This document shows, piece by piece, positions 16,675 through 26,308 of a stretch of DNA of 64,000 nt. The notes beneath the pieces were generated by a model. The model was given only the letters and a program-made list of their open reading frames with translations, did not search any database and had not been told where the DNA came from. Origin of the DNA: Anaerotruncus massiliensis (ex Togo et al. 2026) (GTDB lineage Bacteria; Bacillota; Clostridia; Oscillospirales; Ruminococcaceae); NCBI RefSeq assembly GCF_900199635.1, contig NZ_LT962687.1, positions 1,473,501-1,537,500 on the forward strand, read 5' to 3'. The translations under genes and the position numbers were made by a program. Each line of letters opens with the position of its first letter. The first letter of the stretch is position 1.

Positions 16675-17478
16675 TTATTTCCCGAGTTCATAGGCGCGGC
16701 GCACCGTGTCGTCAAAGCAGGCGATCAGCGCCTTGTCGAAGCCGCAGCGTTCGAGCGCCGCGAGCCCCTCAAAGGTCGTCCCCTTGGGTGATGTGACCAT
16801 GTCGATCAGCTCCTGATGGCTCTTCCCCGACTCGAGCATCATCCTGGCCGAGCCGATCAGCGTGTTGCAGAAGAGCCGGTTGGCCACGTCCGCGTCGAAG
16901 CCGAGCTCGACGGCCCGGTCGACGAATACCTTCGCGAAGAGATAGATATATGCGGGGCTCGAGCCGTTGAGCGGGATGACCTCGTTCATCTTGTCCGGGG
17001 AAACCTCCTCGACGCCGCCCGCCGACGCAAAGACCGACTTGACGAACGCGAACTCCTCTTCGGTGGCGGGTGCGACCCGGCTCATCGCCGTGGAGCCGCA
17101 GCCGATGAGCAGCGGCGTGTTGGGCATGACCCGCACGACCTTTGCGTCGCAGCCGAGCGCCTCCTTGATGAATTCTGCGCTGATGCCCGCCGCGATCGTG
17201 ACGAACACCGTTTCGGGGCGCGGATGGCCTTTGATTTCGGCCAGCACATCCGCAAAGTTCTGCGGCTTTACAGACAGCACGACATAGTCGCAGCCGTCCA
17301 CAAGCGCCGCCGCGCTCGCAGACACCTTGAACCCGCGCGCCGCGTAGTGTTCCCGCTGGCTTTCGCGGATGTCATAGACGGCGACCTGCGCCGGTGCGAG
17401 CATCCCCGAGCCGGTGATGCCGTCGATGATGGCGCCGGCCATGTTGCCTGCGCCGATAAATCCGATCTTGCAGTCCAC
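16675..17478 (-). CDS. proC: Pyrroline-5-carboxylate reductase
   Basis: ProC reduces 1-pyrroline-5-carboxylate to proline with NAD(P)H. The Rossmann motif GFIGAGNMAGAIIDG is at the N-terminus, followed by the NADP-binding region, SVKPQNFADVL, and the C-terminal dimer domain with NGSSPAYIYLFAK and MLESGKSHQELIDMVTSPKGTT, the family signature. At 267 residues it has the usual length. The GTG start follows a GGAGG site. It lies 16 bases downstream of scfB on the same strand. Confidence 0.96.
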   Translation of the reverse strand: MDCKIGFIGAGNMAGAIIDGITGSGMLAPAQVAVYDIRESQREHYAARGFKVSASAAALVDGCDYVVLSVKPQNFADVLAEIKGHPRPETVFVTIAAGISAEFIKEALGCDAKVVRVMPNTPLLIGCGSTAMSRVAPATEEEFAFVKSVFASAGGVEEVSPDKMNEVIPLNGSSPAYIYLFAKVFVDRAVELGFDADVANRLFCNTLIGSARMMLESGKSHQELIDMVTSPKGTTFEGLAALERCGFDKALIACFDDTVRRAYELGK

Positions 17479-17494
17479 AGGAGGTCCTCCCCTC

Positions 17495-18859
17495 TTAAAG
17501 CGTCGCCGCTTTGATCATAATTGCGCACTCCAGCCGCTTTTTTTCCAGCTCGCAGGAGAGCTTGTAGGGCTTCAGGATGTCGCCGCTGTACTGCATGCTG
17601 TTGGCGTTGCAGCCGCCCGAGCAGTAGAATTTGGCCCAGCAGTTTTTGCACTCGGGCTTGCCGTAGACGGTCGCGGCGGCAAATTTGCACTTGAGGTCGA
17701 AGTCGAGCGACTGGTCGAAGACGTTTCCCATCTTCCAGCCGTCGTGGCCGACGAACTGGTGGCAGGGGTAGACGTCGCCCGACGGGGTGATCGCGACGTA
17801 CTCGTTGCCGCAGCCGCAGCCGCGCAGCCGCTTGATTGCGCAGGGCCCCTGGTCGAGGTCGAGCATGAAGTGGAAGAAATTGAAATCCTTCGGCGTGCCG
17901 TGCCGCTCGATCATAATCTTCGCGAGCCGCTCATATTCGGCAAACACCTCGGGCAGGTCCTCCCCGGTCAGCGCGTAGGGCTCCGCCGGATCGGTGACGA
18001 CCGGCTCGACCGACACCTGGTCAAAGCCCATGTCGGAGAGGTGCAGCACGTCCTCCGCGAAATCCTTGTTGTATTTGGTGAAGGTGCCGCGTGCGTAGTA
18101 CTGGTCGTAGGGGCCGTTTCTGCGCTTTTCGACGAGCTTCTGGAACTTGGGCAGGATGCTGTCGTAGCTGCCGCGCCCGTCGACGCGCACCCGCACCCGG
18201 TCGTTGACCTCCCGGCGCCCGTCGATGGAAAGCACGACGTTGGACATTTCCCGGTTGATAAAATCGATCTTGTCGTCGTCGAGCAGCAGGCCGTTCGTCG
18301 TGATCGTGAACCGGAAGAGCTTGCCATGCTCCTGCTCGAGCGAGCGGGCGTACCGGACGATCTCCTTGACCACCTCGAAATTCATGAGCGGTTCGCCGCC
18401 GAAGAAGTCCACCTCGAGGTTGTGGCGACCGCAGGAGTACTTGATGAGGTAATCGATCGCCGCCTTCCCCACTTCCAGGGACATCAGCTCGCGGTGGCCC
18501 ATATATTCGCCCGTGTCCGCGAAGCAGTATTTGCACCGCAGGTTGCAGTCGTGCGCGATATGTAAGCACATCGCCTTGACCGGCGACGGGGTCATGAGCT
18601 TTGCGAACTGGTTATAATCGTCGCTCGAGCAGAGCTGGTCCGCTTTCTGGAGCGCGAGCAGCTCCCGGAAGGCGTCCTCGACCTCCTCCCGCGCGTATGC
18701 GGGCGTGAAGCGGTCGAAGACCTCCCCGGGACAGCTTTCGGGGATCGGATCCCCAAGCATGTCCAGCAGATCAAAGGAAAGGTTGTCCATGAGGTGCACC
18801 GCGCCGGAGTTGACGTCGAGCACGATATTGTAGCCGTTGAGTCTGTACTGGTGTATCAT
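17495..18859 (-). CDS. scfB: Radical SAM SCIFF (ranthipeptide) maturase
   Basis: This enzyme forms thioether crosslinks in the SCIFF peptide encoded next to it. The 454-residue protein has an N-terminal peptide-binding (RRE-like) domain beginning MIHQYRLNGYNIVLDVNSGA, the radical SAM Cys triad C105-x3-C109-x2-C112 (CNLRCKYC), FFGGEPLMNF, and a C-terminal SPASM domain with auxiliary-cluster Cys (RGCGCGNE, YPCHQF, CKNCWAKFYCSGGCNAN). Length and motifs match the Clostridia-wide family. It is transcribed with scfA but behind a hairpin that may lower its expression relative to the peptide. Confidence 0.96.
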   Translation of the reverse strand: MIHQYRLNGYNIVLDVNSGAVHLMDNLSFDLLDMLGDPIPESCPGEVFDRFTPAYAREEVEDAFRELLALQKADQLCSSDDYNQFAKLMTPSPVKAMCLHIAHDCNLRCKYCFADTGEYMGHRELMSLEVGKAAIDYLIKYSCGRHNLEVDFFGGEPLMNFEVVKEIVRYARSLEQEHGKLFRFTITTNGLLLDDDKIDFINREMSNVVLSIDGRREVNDRVRVRVDGRGSYDSILPKFQKLVEKRRNGPYDQYYARGTFTKYNKDFAEDVLHLSDMGFDQVSVEPVVTDPAEPYALTGEDLPEVFAEYERLAKIMIERHGTPKDFNFFHFMLDLDQGPCAIKRLRGCGCGNEYVAITPSGDVYPCHQFVGHDGWKMGNVFDQSLDFDLKCKFAAATVYGKPECKNCWAKFYCSGGCNANSMQYSGDILKPYKLSCELEKKRLECAIMIKAATL

Positions 18860-18914
18860 TCCAATCTCCCCACATAAAGATAAGGGCAGTCGTCCGACTG
18901 CCCAAAACCGCGAT

Positions 18915-18950
18915 AAAGAAAGGATGGCAGTTAAAAAACTGCCATGCCTT
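18915..18950 (-). terminator. Hairpin between scfA and scfB (partial terminator)
   Basis: On the minus strand, directly after the scfA stop, a stem pairs GGCATGGCAGT with ACTGCCATCC and is followed by TTTCTTT. A second smaller stem (about 18886-18904, GGGCAGTC/GACTGCCC) follows. The arrangement fits partial termination that yields more precursor peptide than maturase. Confidence 0.6.
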
Positions 18951-18952
18951 TT

Positions 18953-19099
18953 TTACTTATTCTTGTTCTCGCACTTCTGGTTGGCGACGGTGCAGGAGGT
19001 CTTGCAGGCCGACTGGCAGGAGGCCTGGCACTCGCCGCAGCCGCCCTTGACGGCGGATTCCTTGAGGTTCGCGCTGTTGATCGTCTTGATATGTTTCAT
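18953..19099 (-). CDS. scfA: SCIFF ranthipeptide precursor (six cysteines in forty-five)
   Basis: The 48-residue peptide starts MKHIKTINSANLKES, the conserved leader of the SCIFF family, and has six Cys at residues 21, 24, 28, 32, 36 and 43 in the core (GGCGECQASCQSACKTSC). Thr37, right after Cys36, is the expected type of thioether acceptor. The maturase gene follows 93 bases downstream. The start ATG at 19099 has a GAGGGG site. SCIFF products are nearly universal in Clostridia and have been linked to population-level signalling in some species; function here is unproven. Confidence 0.95.
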   Translation of the reverse strand: MKHIKTINSANLKESAVKGGCGECQASCQSACKTSCTVANQKCENKNK

Positions 19100-19134
19100 T
19101 GGTATCCCCTCGTTTCTTTTGATTTCTGCCAACA

Positions 19135-19163
19135 AGTATAGCATATCCCCGCTGGTAATTCAA
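19135..19163 (-). promoter_or_regulatory. Candidate sigma-A promoter of scfA
   Basis: On the minus strand TTGAAT (19158-19163), a 17-base spacer and TATACT (19135-19140) lie about 35 bases before the scfA start. Spacing and -10 box are near consensus. Confidence 0.65.
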
Positions 19164-19201
19164 GCCGGCAGGCCCGGAAATCGGTTCCGGCCGGCCCGTT
19201 T

Positions 19202-19600
19202 TCAGCGGAATTTTTTACGCCGGTTGACGCCGATGATGCCGCCGAGCGCCGCCGCGAGCAAAACCGCGGCCAGCTTTGTGAGCGCCACCATGCCGAACCC
19301 GCCGCCGTCGACGGCGAGGCTCGCAAGGCTCAGGATCACGAAGAGGCAGGCGCCGCAGCAGAGTCCGAGCAGCATGCCCTTTTCACGCGCGAACGCGGCG
19401 GAGACATACCCCGCGACGAACCCGCCGAGCACAAAGATCAGCGTGGCGATCAGCGAGACGGCCGTCTGCGGGATATCCCGCAGCCCCATCACGGCGGACA
19501 TGATCAGAAGCAGCAGGAAGCACGCGCCTGCACCGAATAAAATGCCGTAAGTGACCGGCCGGATGAAGCGCTTCGCGCCGTGAACGTCGGGCTGTCTCAC
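19202..19600 (-). CDS. TIGR04086 family membrane protein
   Basis: A 132-residue integral membrane protein with four hydrophobic segments separated by short loops and a basic C-terminus (VNRRKKFR). It matches the TIGR04086-type small membrane proteins that lie between yajC and the SCIFF genes in Clostridia, which is the arrangement here. No catalytic motif is visible and its role is unknown; the conserved linkage suggests a link with protein export or with SCIFF peptide handling. The GTG start has a GGGGGAG site six bases upstream. Confidence 0.8.
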   Translation of the reverse strand: MRQPDVHGAKRFIRPVTYGILFGAGACFLLLLIMSAVMGLRDIPQTAVSLIATLIFVLGGFVAGYVSAAFAREKGMLLGLCCGACLFVILSLASLAVDGGGFGMVALTKLAAVLLAAALGGIIGVNRRKKFR

Positions 19601-19662
19601 CTGAACTCCCCCTTTACTGTTACAGGATATTCAGGGAAGCCGCCCAATATGCCGGGCACGGC

Positions 19663-19986
19663 TTACTTCTCCTTCTTCTTGTCCTTCTTCTCCGGGACGG
19701 CGGACTCGTGCGGCGTGTTGTTCGCCTGGATGGCCCAGCGCGCGATGCGGATTTTGCTGCGGTCGGAGCCGGTCTCGATCAGGAGGTAATCGTCTTTGAT
19801 GACGACGACGGTGCCGATCACGCCGCCGATCGTAACGATCTCATCGCCCACCTCGAGGTTGGCGCGCATCTGCTGGGTCTCCTTGTCGCGCTTTTTCTGC
19901 GGACGGATGAGCATAAAGTAGAAGATTACAAAAATTAAAATCAGCGGCAAAAAGCTGCCAAGGGTGGCCATCGTCTGTTCGTTCAT
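19663..19986 (-). CDS. yajC: Preprotein translocase accessory subunit YajC
   Basis: YajC associates with SecDF. The 107-residue protein has one N-terminal transmembrane helix (FLPLILIFVIFYFMLIRPQKK), ending in the conserved RPQKKR motif, then a small cytoplasmic domain (MRANLEVGDEIVTIGGVIG) and a Lys-rich tail. ATG 19986 has a TTGGAGG site; longer open frames upstream run into the promoter region and tgt. It is downstream of tgt and queA, the common yajC-tgt-queA neighbourhood, but has its own promoter. Confidence 0.95.
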   Translation of the reverse strand: MNEQTMATLGSFLPLILIFVIFYFMLIRPQKKRDKETQQMRANLEVGDEIVTIGGVIGTVVVIKDDYLLIETGSDRSKIRIARWAIQANNTPHESAVPEKKDKKKEK

Positions 19987-20025
19987 GGTAATACCTCCAA
20001 AATTCTCTTTCAGGATACTTGTACT

Positions 20026-20054
20026 ATTATAGCGTGTCCGGGCCTGTCTTGCAA
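20026..20054 (-). promoter_or_regulatory. Candidate sigma-A promoter of yajC
   Basis: On the minus strand TTGCAA (20049-20054), a 17-base spacer and a perfect TATAAT (20026-20031) lie 40 bases before the yajC start, in the 101-base gap after tgt. Confidence 0.7.
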
Positions 20055-20087
20055 GGAAAATTTGTATAAAGATACAGATAAATCCCT

Positions 20088-21524
<1,437 letters not shown>

Positions 21525-21528
<4 letters not shown>

Positions 21529-22556
21529 AGGATCAGCATGGAATCGCCGAAGGAGAAAAACCGGTAGTTCTCCTTCACGGCAGTCTCATAGGCGCGCATC
21601 GTGTGCTCATAGCCCGCGAAAGCGCTCACCAGCATGATGAGGGTGCTTTCGGGCAGGTGGAAATTGGTGATGAGCCCGTCGAGCACCTTGAATTGATAGC
21701 CCGGATAGATGAAGATGCTCGTGTCGTCGTCGTCCTCGCGGACCTCGCCGAGCTTGGTCGCGACCGACTCCACCGTGCGGCAGCTCGTGGTGCCCACCCC
21801 GATCACCCGTTTGCCGCGCGCGTGGGTCTCGTTGATGAGGTCGGCGGTCTCCTTGGGCAGGTGGTAGTGCTCCGAATGCATGTGATGCTTGGTCACGTCC
21901 TCCACCTTGACGGGCCGGAAGGTGCCGATGCCGACGTGGAGGATCACCTCCGCGATGTTGACGCCCTTTTGGCGCAGCTTGTCCATCAGCTCGGTGGTGA
22001 AGTGCAGCCCCGCGGTGGGCGCGGCGGCGGACCCGAGCTGCTTGGAATAGACGGTCTGGTAGCGCTCGTTGTCCTCAAGCTCGGCGGTGATATAGGGCGG
22101 CAGGGGCATATTGCCGATCTTTTCGAGGATGGGATAGATGTTGGCCCCCTCGTAGTGCATCCGCACGAGGCGGTTCCCCCCCTCGACGGTGGCGAGAATT
22201 TCCCCGACGAGCAGCCCGTCGCCGAAGACGAACCGTGCGCCAGTCTTGGCCTTTTTCCCCGGCTTCACCATGACCTCCCAGACGTCCTTCTCCTTCTGGT
22301 CGAGCAGGAGGAACTGCATATGCCCGCCAGTGCCCTCCTTCACGCCGAAGAGGCGCGCGGGGATGACCCGGGAGGTGTTGACGACGAGCGTGTCCCCCGC
22401 TTCCAGGTAGTCGGGCAGGTCGTAGAAATGCCGGTGTTCGAGCTCCCCCGTCTCGCGGAAGAGATAGAGCATGCGCGAGTGGTCGCGCGGCTCGATGGGG
22501 GTCTGCGCGATCTGCTCCTGCGGCAGGTCGAAGTAAAAATCGGATGTCTTGAGCAT
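21525..22556 (-). CDS. queA: S-adenosylmethionine:tRNA ribosyltransferase-isomerase
   Basis: QueA transfers the ribosyl part of SAM to preQ1-tRNA to make epoxyqueuosine. The 343-residue product begins [20 protein letters not shown], the standard start, and contains [51 protein letters not shown] and [20 protein letters not shown] 22556 is preferred over an upstream ATG because it gives the family N-terminus and has an AAGGAT site. Pairs with tgt downstream. Confidence 0.96.
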
Positions 22557-22644
22557 GGGGCGGATCCTTCCTGACAGATTCAACGCATTTTTCCGACATC
22601 GCCGGATAAGCATTGGTTTTATTGCGGTAAATCATCAAAATTTG

Positions 22645-22673
22645 TTGACATAAGAGGGCTTCGATGATAATAT
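22645..22673 (+). promoter_or_regulatory. Sigma-A promoter of the lysine operon
   Basis: Perfect TTGACA (22645-22650), a 17-base spacer and TAATAT (22668-22673). Transcription would begin near 22680, just before the lysine riboswitch. Confidence 0.85.
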
Positions 22674-22685
22674 AACTAGTAATAA

Positions 22686-22856
22686 ACCGAGCCGGTAGAG
22701 GCGCGTCTTTCATCAGTAGCCGGAAAGAGACTGCCAGAGTCGTTGAAAAGCCGTGTGAAAGGGACAGACGCCGAAGGGGACGCCTGGCGGCCGTTCCCTG
22801 GGCGCATCGCCGAAAGGCATGCGACTGTCATCATTGAACTGTGATGGAGAGCTATG
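22686..22856 (+). promoter_or_regulatory. Lysine riboswitch (L box) aptamer
   Basis: The segment carries the conserved lysine-aptamer blocks in order: GGTAGAGGCGCG, AGTAGCCGGAAAGAG, GACGCCGAAGGGG, CTGGGCGCAT, GCCGAAAGGCATGCGACTGTC and TGTGATGGAGAGCTA. It sits between a consensus promoter and an intrinsic terminator and precedes asd-dapA-dapB, the expected regulon. Lysine binding should favour the terminator and switch the operon off. The 75 bases between aptamer and terminator hold a GC-rich stem (around 22888-22905) and form the expression platform. Confidence 0.92.
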
Positions 22857-22930
22857 GCGGGGCGGTTGGACGCGGCGGATTCCGCGCGTTCGCACGCGCC
22901 GATAACTTCTCTATTATAGTGCAATTCATG

Positions 22931-22952
22931 CCGGTTTTCAACCGGTTTTTTT
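22931..22952 (+). terminator. Riboswitch-controlled intrinsic terminator
   Basis: Stem CCGGTT / AACCGG with a three-base loop followed by seven T. It lies between the lysine aptamer and asd, about 40 bases before the start codon. Confidence 0.85.
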
Positions 22953-22992
22953 ATTGCCGGATCAGCCGGCTATGGAAAGGAAGTTGTTCCCT

Positions 22993-24072
22993 ATGAAGCA
23001 GTATCAGGTCGGGGTCGTCGGGGCGACCGGCATGGTCGGCCAGCGGTTCGTCTCCCTGCTGGAAAACCATCCGTGGTTTCGGGTTGCGGTGCTCGCGGCT
23101 TCTCCCCGCTCGGCGGGCAAAACCTATGAGGAGGCCGTCGGCTCCCGCTGGGCGATGTCCACTCCCATGCCCGAGGCCGTCAAAAAGATGGTCGTGCTCG
23201 ACGCGTCGGACGTAAAGGCGGTCGCCTCGAAGGTGGATTTCATCTTCTGCGCGGTCGATATGAAAAAAGACGAGATCAAAGCGCTCGAGGAGGCGTACGC
23301 CAAAGCGGAATGCCCCGTCATCTCCAACAACTCCGCCCACCGCATGACCCCCGACGTGCCGATGATCATCCCCGAGGTGAACCCCGGGCACGCGGAGGTC
23401 ATCCCCTACCAGCGCGCGCGCCTCGGCACCAAACGCGGCTTCATCGCCGTAAAGTCCAACTGCTCGCTGCAGAGCTACGTCCCCGCGCTGCACCCGCTCA
23501 TGGCGGACTACGGCGTGACGAAAACCCTCGTCTGCACCTACCAGGCGATCTCCGGCGCGGGCAAGACGTTCGAGCGCTGGCCGGAGATGGTCGACAACGT
23601 CATCCCCTACATCGGCGGCGAGGAGGAAAAGAGCGAGCGGGAGCCGCTCAAAATCTGGGGCCCCGTCAAGGACGGCGTGATCGTGCCGGTCGCGAGTCCG
23701 TCGATCACCGCCCAGTGCCTGCGGGTCGCCTGTTCGGACGGACACATGGCGGCGGTTTTCGTGAGCTTTGACAAAAAGCCCTCGATCGATGAGATTAAGG
23801 AAAAGTGGGCCTCCTTCGCGGGCGAGCCGCAGAAGCTCGACCTGCCCAGTGCCCCCAAACAGTTCCTGCGCTACTTCGAGGAGCCGGACCGCCCGCAGAC
23901 GAGGCTCGACCGCAACCTCGAAAACGGCATGGCGGTGTCGATCGGCAGGCTGCGCGAGGACACCCAGTACGACTACAAATTTGTGTGCCTCTCCCACAAC
24001 ACCCTGCGCGGGGCGGCGGGCGGCGGCGTCCTGCTGGCCGAGCTGCTCGCGGCAAAGGGCTATTTTGACTGA
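22993..24072 (+). CDS. asd: Aspartate-semialdehyde dehydrogenase, archaeal/fungal-type
   Basis: Asd reduces aspartyl phosphate to aspartate semialdehyde, the branch point to lysine, threonine and methionine. The 359-residue protein has the Rossmann motif GVVGATGMVGQRF, the catalytic Cys in VKSNCSLQSYVP, QAISGAGKTFERWPEM, NVIPYIGGEEEK and VSDGHMA-like CSDGHMAAVFV with the catalytic His. These blocks match the asd family typical of archaea and fungi (yeast Hom2) rather than E. coli Asd. ATG 22993 is preferred (AAGGAAG site); the upstream in-frame TTG overlaps the terminator. Confidence 0.92.
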   Translation: MKQYQVGVVGATGMVGQRFVSLLENHPWFRVAVLAASPRSAGKTYEEAVGSRWAMSTPMPEAVKKMVVLDASDVKAVASKVDFIFCAVDMKKDEIKALEEAYAKAECPVISNNSAHRMTPDVPMIIPEVNPGHAEVIPYQRARLGTKRGFIAVKSNCSLQSYVPALHPLMADYGVTKTLVCTYQAISGAGKTFERWPEMVDNVIPYIGGEEEKSEREPLKIWGPVKDGVIVPVASPSITAQCLRVACSDGHMAAVFVSFDKKPSIDEIKEKWASFAGEPQKLDLPSAPKQFLRYFEEPDRPQTRLDRNLENGMAVSIGRLREDTQYDYKFVCLSHNTLRGAAGGGVLLAELLAAKGYFD

Positions 24073-24097
24073 ATTTAACGGAAGGGCTGATGGACCA

Positions 24098-24985
24098 ATG
24101 AAGAAGACCATTTTCACCGGCGCTGGCGTTGCAATCGTCACGCCGATGCACGACGACCTTTCGATCAACTGGGAGCTGCTCGGCGAACTGATCGACTACC
24201 AGATCGACAACGGCACCGATGCGATCGTCATCGTCGGCACGACCGGCGAGGCCTCCACCCTCACCGACGAGGAACACGTCAAGGCCATCCGCTACGCCGT
24301 CGAACGCACGGCGGGACGCGTCCCCGTCGTGGCGGGCACCGGCAGCAACCACACCGACTACTCCCTCTGGCTCTCCAAGGAGGCCAAACAGGCGGGCGCC
24401 GACGGGCTGCTGCTCGTGACCCCCTACTACAACAAGACCTCGCAGGCGGGGCTGGTCCGCCACTTCCTCGCGGTCGCGGACACCGTGGACCTGCCCGTCA
24501 TCCTCTACAACGTCCCCAGCCGCACGGGCATGAACATCCAGCCGAAGACCTACCTGGAACTTTCGAAGCATCCGAATATCGTCGCGGCCAAGGAGGCCAG
24601 CGGCAACATCTCGCAGATCGCGATGATCCGCAGCCTCTGCGGCGACGGGCTCGACATCTATTCGGGCAACGACGACCAGATTGTGCCGATCCTCTCGCTC
24701 GGCGGCAAGGGGGTCATCTCGGTGCTCTCCAACGTCGCGCCGCGCCAGACCCACGACATCTGCCAGCTCTATTTCGACGGCAAGGTCAGGGAGAGCGCCG
24801 ATTTGCAGGTGAAGCTCCTGCCTCTCATCAACGCGCTCTTCTGCGACGTCAACCCCATCCCGGTCAAGGAGGCCGTGGCGATGATGGGTTGGCAGGCCGG
24901 CCCCTGCCGCCTGCCCCTCACCGGGCTCGGTGAGGAGAACCGTGAGCTGCTCAAACGGGAAATGAAGGCCGCGGGACTGATCTGA
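24098..24985 (+). CDS. dapA: 4-hydroxy-tetrahydrodipicolinate synthase
   Basis: DapA condenses aspartate semialdehyde with pyruvate, the first committed step to lysine. The 295-residue TIM-barrel has VAIVTPMHDD, GTTGEASTL, the Tyr of VTPYYNKTSQAGL, YNVPSRTGMNI and the Schiff-base Lys in IVAAKEASGNISQ. Full length. It follows asd by 25 bases with a GGAAGGG site further upstream than usual and precedes dapB by 24 bases. In spore formers this pathway also supplies dipicolinate. Confidence 0.96.
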   Translation: MKKTIFTGAGVAIVTPMHDDLSINWELLGELIDYQIDNGTDAIVIVGTTGEASTLTDEEHVKAIRYAVERTAGRVPVVAGTGSNHTDYSLWLSKEAKQAGADGLLLVTPYYNKTSQAGLVRHFLAVADTVDLPVILYNVPSRTGMNIQPKTYLELSKHPNIVAAKEASGNISQIAMIRSLCGDGLDIYSGNDDQIVPILSLGGKGVISVLSNVAPRQTHDICQLYFDGKVRESADLQVKLLPLINALFCDVNPIPVKEAVAMMGWQAGPCRLPLTGLGEENRELLKREMKAAGLI

Positions 24986-25009
24986 GGTCCCGCGCATCTG
25001 GAGGTTCAA

Positions 25010-25759
25010 ATGAAAAGGATCGTACTATCGGGCTGTAACGGAAAGATGGGGCGGATGATCGCCTCCTGCGTCAAGGGGCGTGACGACTGCACCGTCGTCG
25101 CAGGCATCGACGTGAGCGGAGAGGTGCTGGACGCGTTCCCCGTCTTTACCTCTCCCGCCGGGTGCCAGGTGGAGGCAGACGTCATCATCGACTTCTCCCA
25201 CCCCAGCGCCCTCGCTCCCCTGCTCGACTATGCCGCGGCCACCCGCACGCCCGCCGTTATCGCGACGACGGGGCTCTCCTCCGACCAGGTCGCGCTCATC
25301 CGCGAGACATCGGCGCGGGTCCCTCTCTTCTTTACCGCGAACATGTCGCTGGGGGTGAACCTGCTCGTCGAGCTCGCCAAAAAGGCGGCGGCCGTGCTGG
25401 GCGGGCAGTTCGATATCGAGATCATCGAGAAGCACCACAACCAGAAGATCGACGCGCCCAGCGGCACCGCGCTCATGCTCGCGGACGCGATCTCCGGCGT
25501 GCTCCCGGAGGAGCCGCAGTACGTCTACGACCGCCATGCGGTGCGCCGCAAGCGTGGCAAAAACGAGATCGGCCTGCACGCGGTGCGCGGCGGCACGATC
25601 GTCGGCGAACACGAGGTGATCTTCGCCGGGCGGGACGAGGTGCTGACCCTCTCCCATTCGGCGATGAGCAAGGAGGTTTTCGCCACGGGGAGCATCAACG
25701 CGGCGCTCTTCCTCTGCGGGAAGGAAAACGGCCTTTACAGCATGGGCGATCTGGTGTAA
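25010..25759 (+). CDS. dapB: 4-hydroxy-tetrahydrodipicolinate reductase
   Basis: DapB reduces the DapA product. The 249-residue protein has the N-terminal nucleotide-binding motif LSGCNGKMGRMI, VIDFSHPSALAPLL, IATTGLSSDQ, the substrate-binding/catalytic EKHHNQKIDAPSGTALMLAD, and GEHEVIFAGRDEVLTLSHSAMS near the C-terminus. The first and last blocks are family hallmarks. Co-transcribed with dapA and the following ACT-domain gene. Confidence 0.96.
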   Translation: MKRIVLSGCNGKMGRMIASCVKGRDDCTVVAGIDVSGEVLDAFPVFTSPAGCQVEADVIIDFSHPSALAPLLDYAAATRTPAVIATTGLSSDQVALIRETSARVPLFFTANMSLGVNLLVELAKKAAAVLGGQFDIEIIEKHHNQKIDAPSGTALMLADAISGVLPEEPQYVYDRHAVRRKRGKNEIGLHAVRGGTIVGEHEVIFAGRDEVLTLSHSAMSKEVFATGSINAALFLCGKENGLYSMGDLV

Positions 25760-25778
25760 AAAGGATGGAGGATTGGAT

Positions 25779-26249
25779 ATGAACGGCGTATCGAAAATTA
25801 CCGTGACCGAGGATGTGGCGCTCGTCACCTTCCGCAGGGTCCCCAACGACTTGGGGGTGCTCGCGTCGATCTTTACCCAGCTGGCGGACGCAAAGGTGAA
25901 CCTCGACATGATCAGCCAGACGGCGCCCCAGGGGCACCGGATCGACATCTCCTTCACGCTGCATTCCAGCCAGCTGATCGAGGTGCTCGGGCTCGCCACC
26001 AGATTCCAGGCGGCGCACGAGCTCAAGCCGATGGTGAGCAATGGAAACTGCAAGATCGAGCTCTACGGAGAGGAGATGCGCGAGCGGTACGGCGTGGCCT
26101 CCGCCGCGATCGCCGCCGTCGCCGGGACCGACGCGGAGCTCACCCTCATCAGCACCGGCGAGGTGGAGATTTCCCTGCTGGTGCCGCAGTCGAGCTGCGA
26201 CGAGGCGGTCCGCGCGCTTGAAGAGGCGTTCGGCGTCAAGGCAGACTGA
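25779..26249 (+). CDS. Stand-alone tandem ACT-domain protein (aspartokinase regulatory-like)
   Basis: A 156-residue protein that resembles the C-terminal regulatory part of aspartate kinase without its catalytic domain: ITVTEDVALVTFRRVPNDLGVLASIF, NLDMISQTAPQG, IDISFTLHSSQ in the first ACT unit, then a second ACT unit (GVASAAIAAVAGTDAELTLIS ... EVEISLLVPQSSCDEAVRALEEAF). The ATG has GGAGG seven bases upstream. As the last gene of the riboswitch-controlled lysine operon it may sense lysine or threonine and bind a separate aspartokinase, but no catalytic aspartokinase lies in the window. Confidence 0.8.
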   Translation: MNGVSKITVTEDVALVTFRRVPNDLGVLASIFTQLADAKVNLDMISQTAPQGHRIDISFTLHSSQLIEVLGLATRFQAAHELKPMVSNGNCKIELYGEEMRERYGVASAAIAAVAGTDAELTLISTGEVEISLLVPQSSCDEAVRALEEAFGVKAD

Positions 26250-26268
26250 CCCCCGGTTGAAACCGGAA

Positions 26269-26304
26269 GGCCCCGCAGCGGCGTTGCCGCTGCGGGGCCT
26301 TTTT
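26269..26304 (+). terminator. Intrinsic terminator between the lysine and histidine operons
   Basis: A 13-base GC stem (GGCCCCGCAGCGG / CCGCTGCGGGGCC) is followed by five T. It ends the plus-strand lysine operon and sits five bases beyond the hisE stop on the other strand, so it may serve both. Confidence 0.85.
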
Positions 26305-26308
26305 ACCT

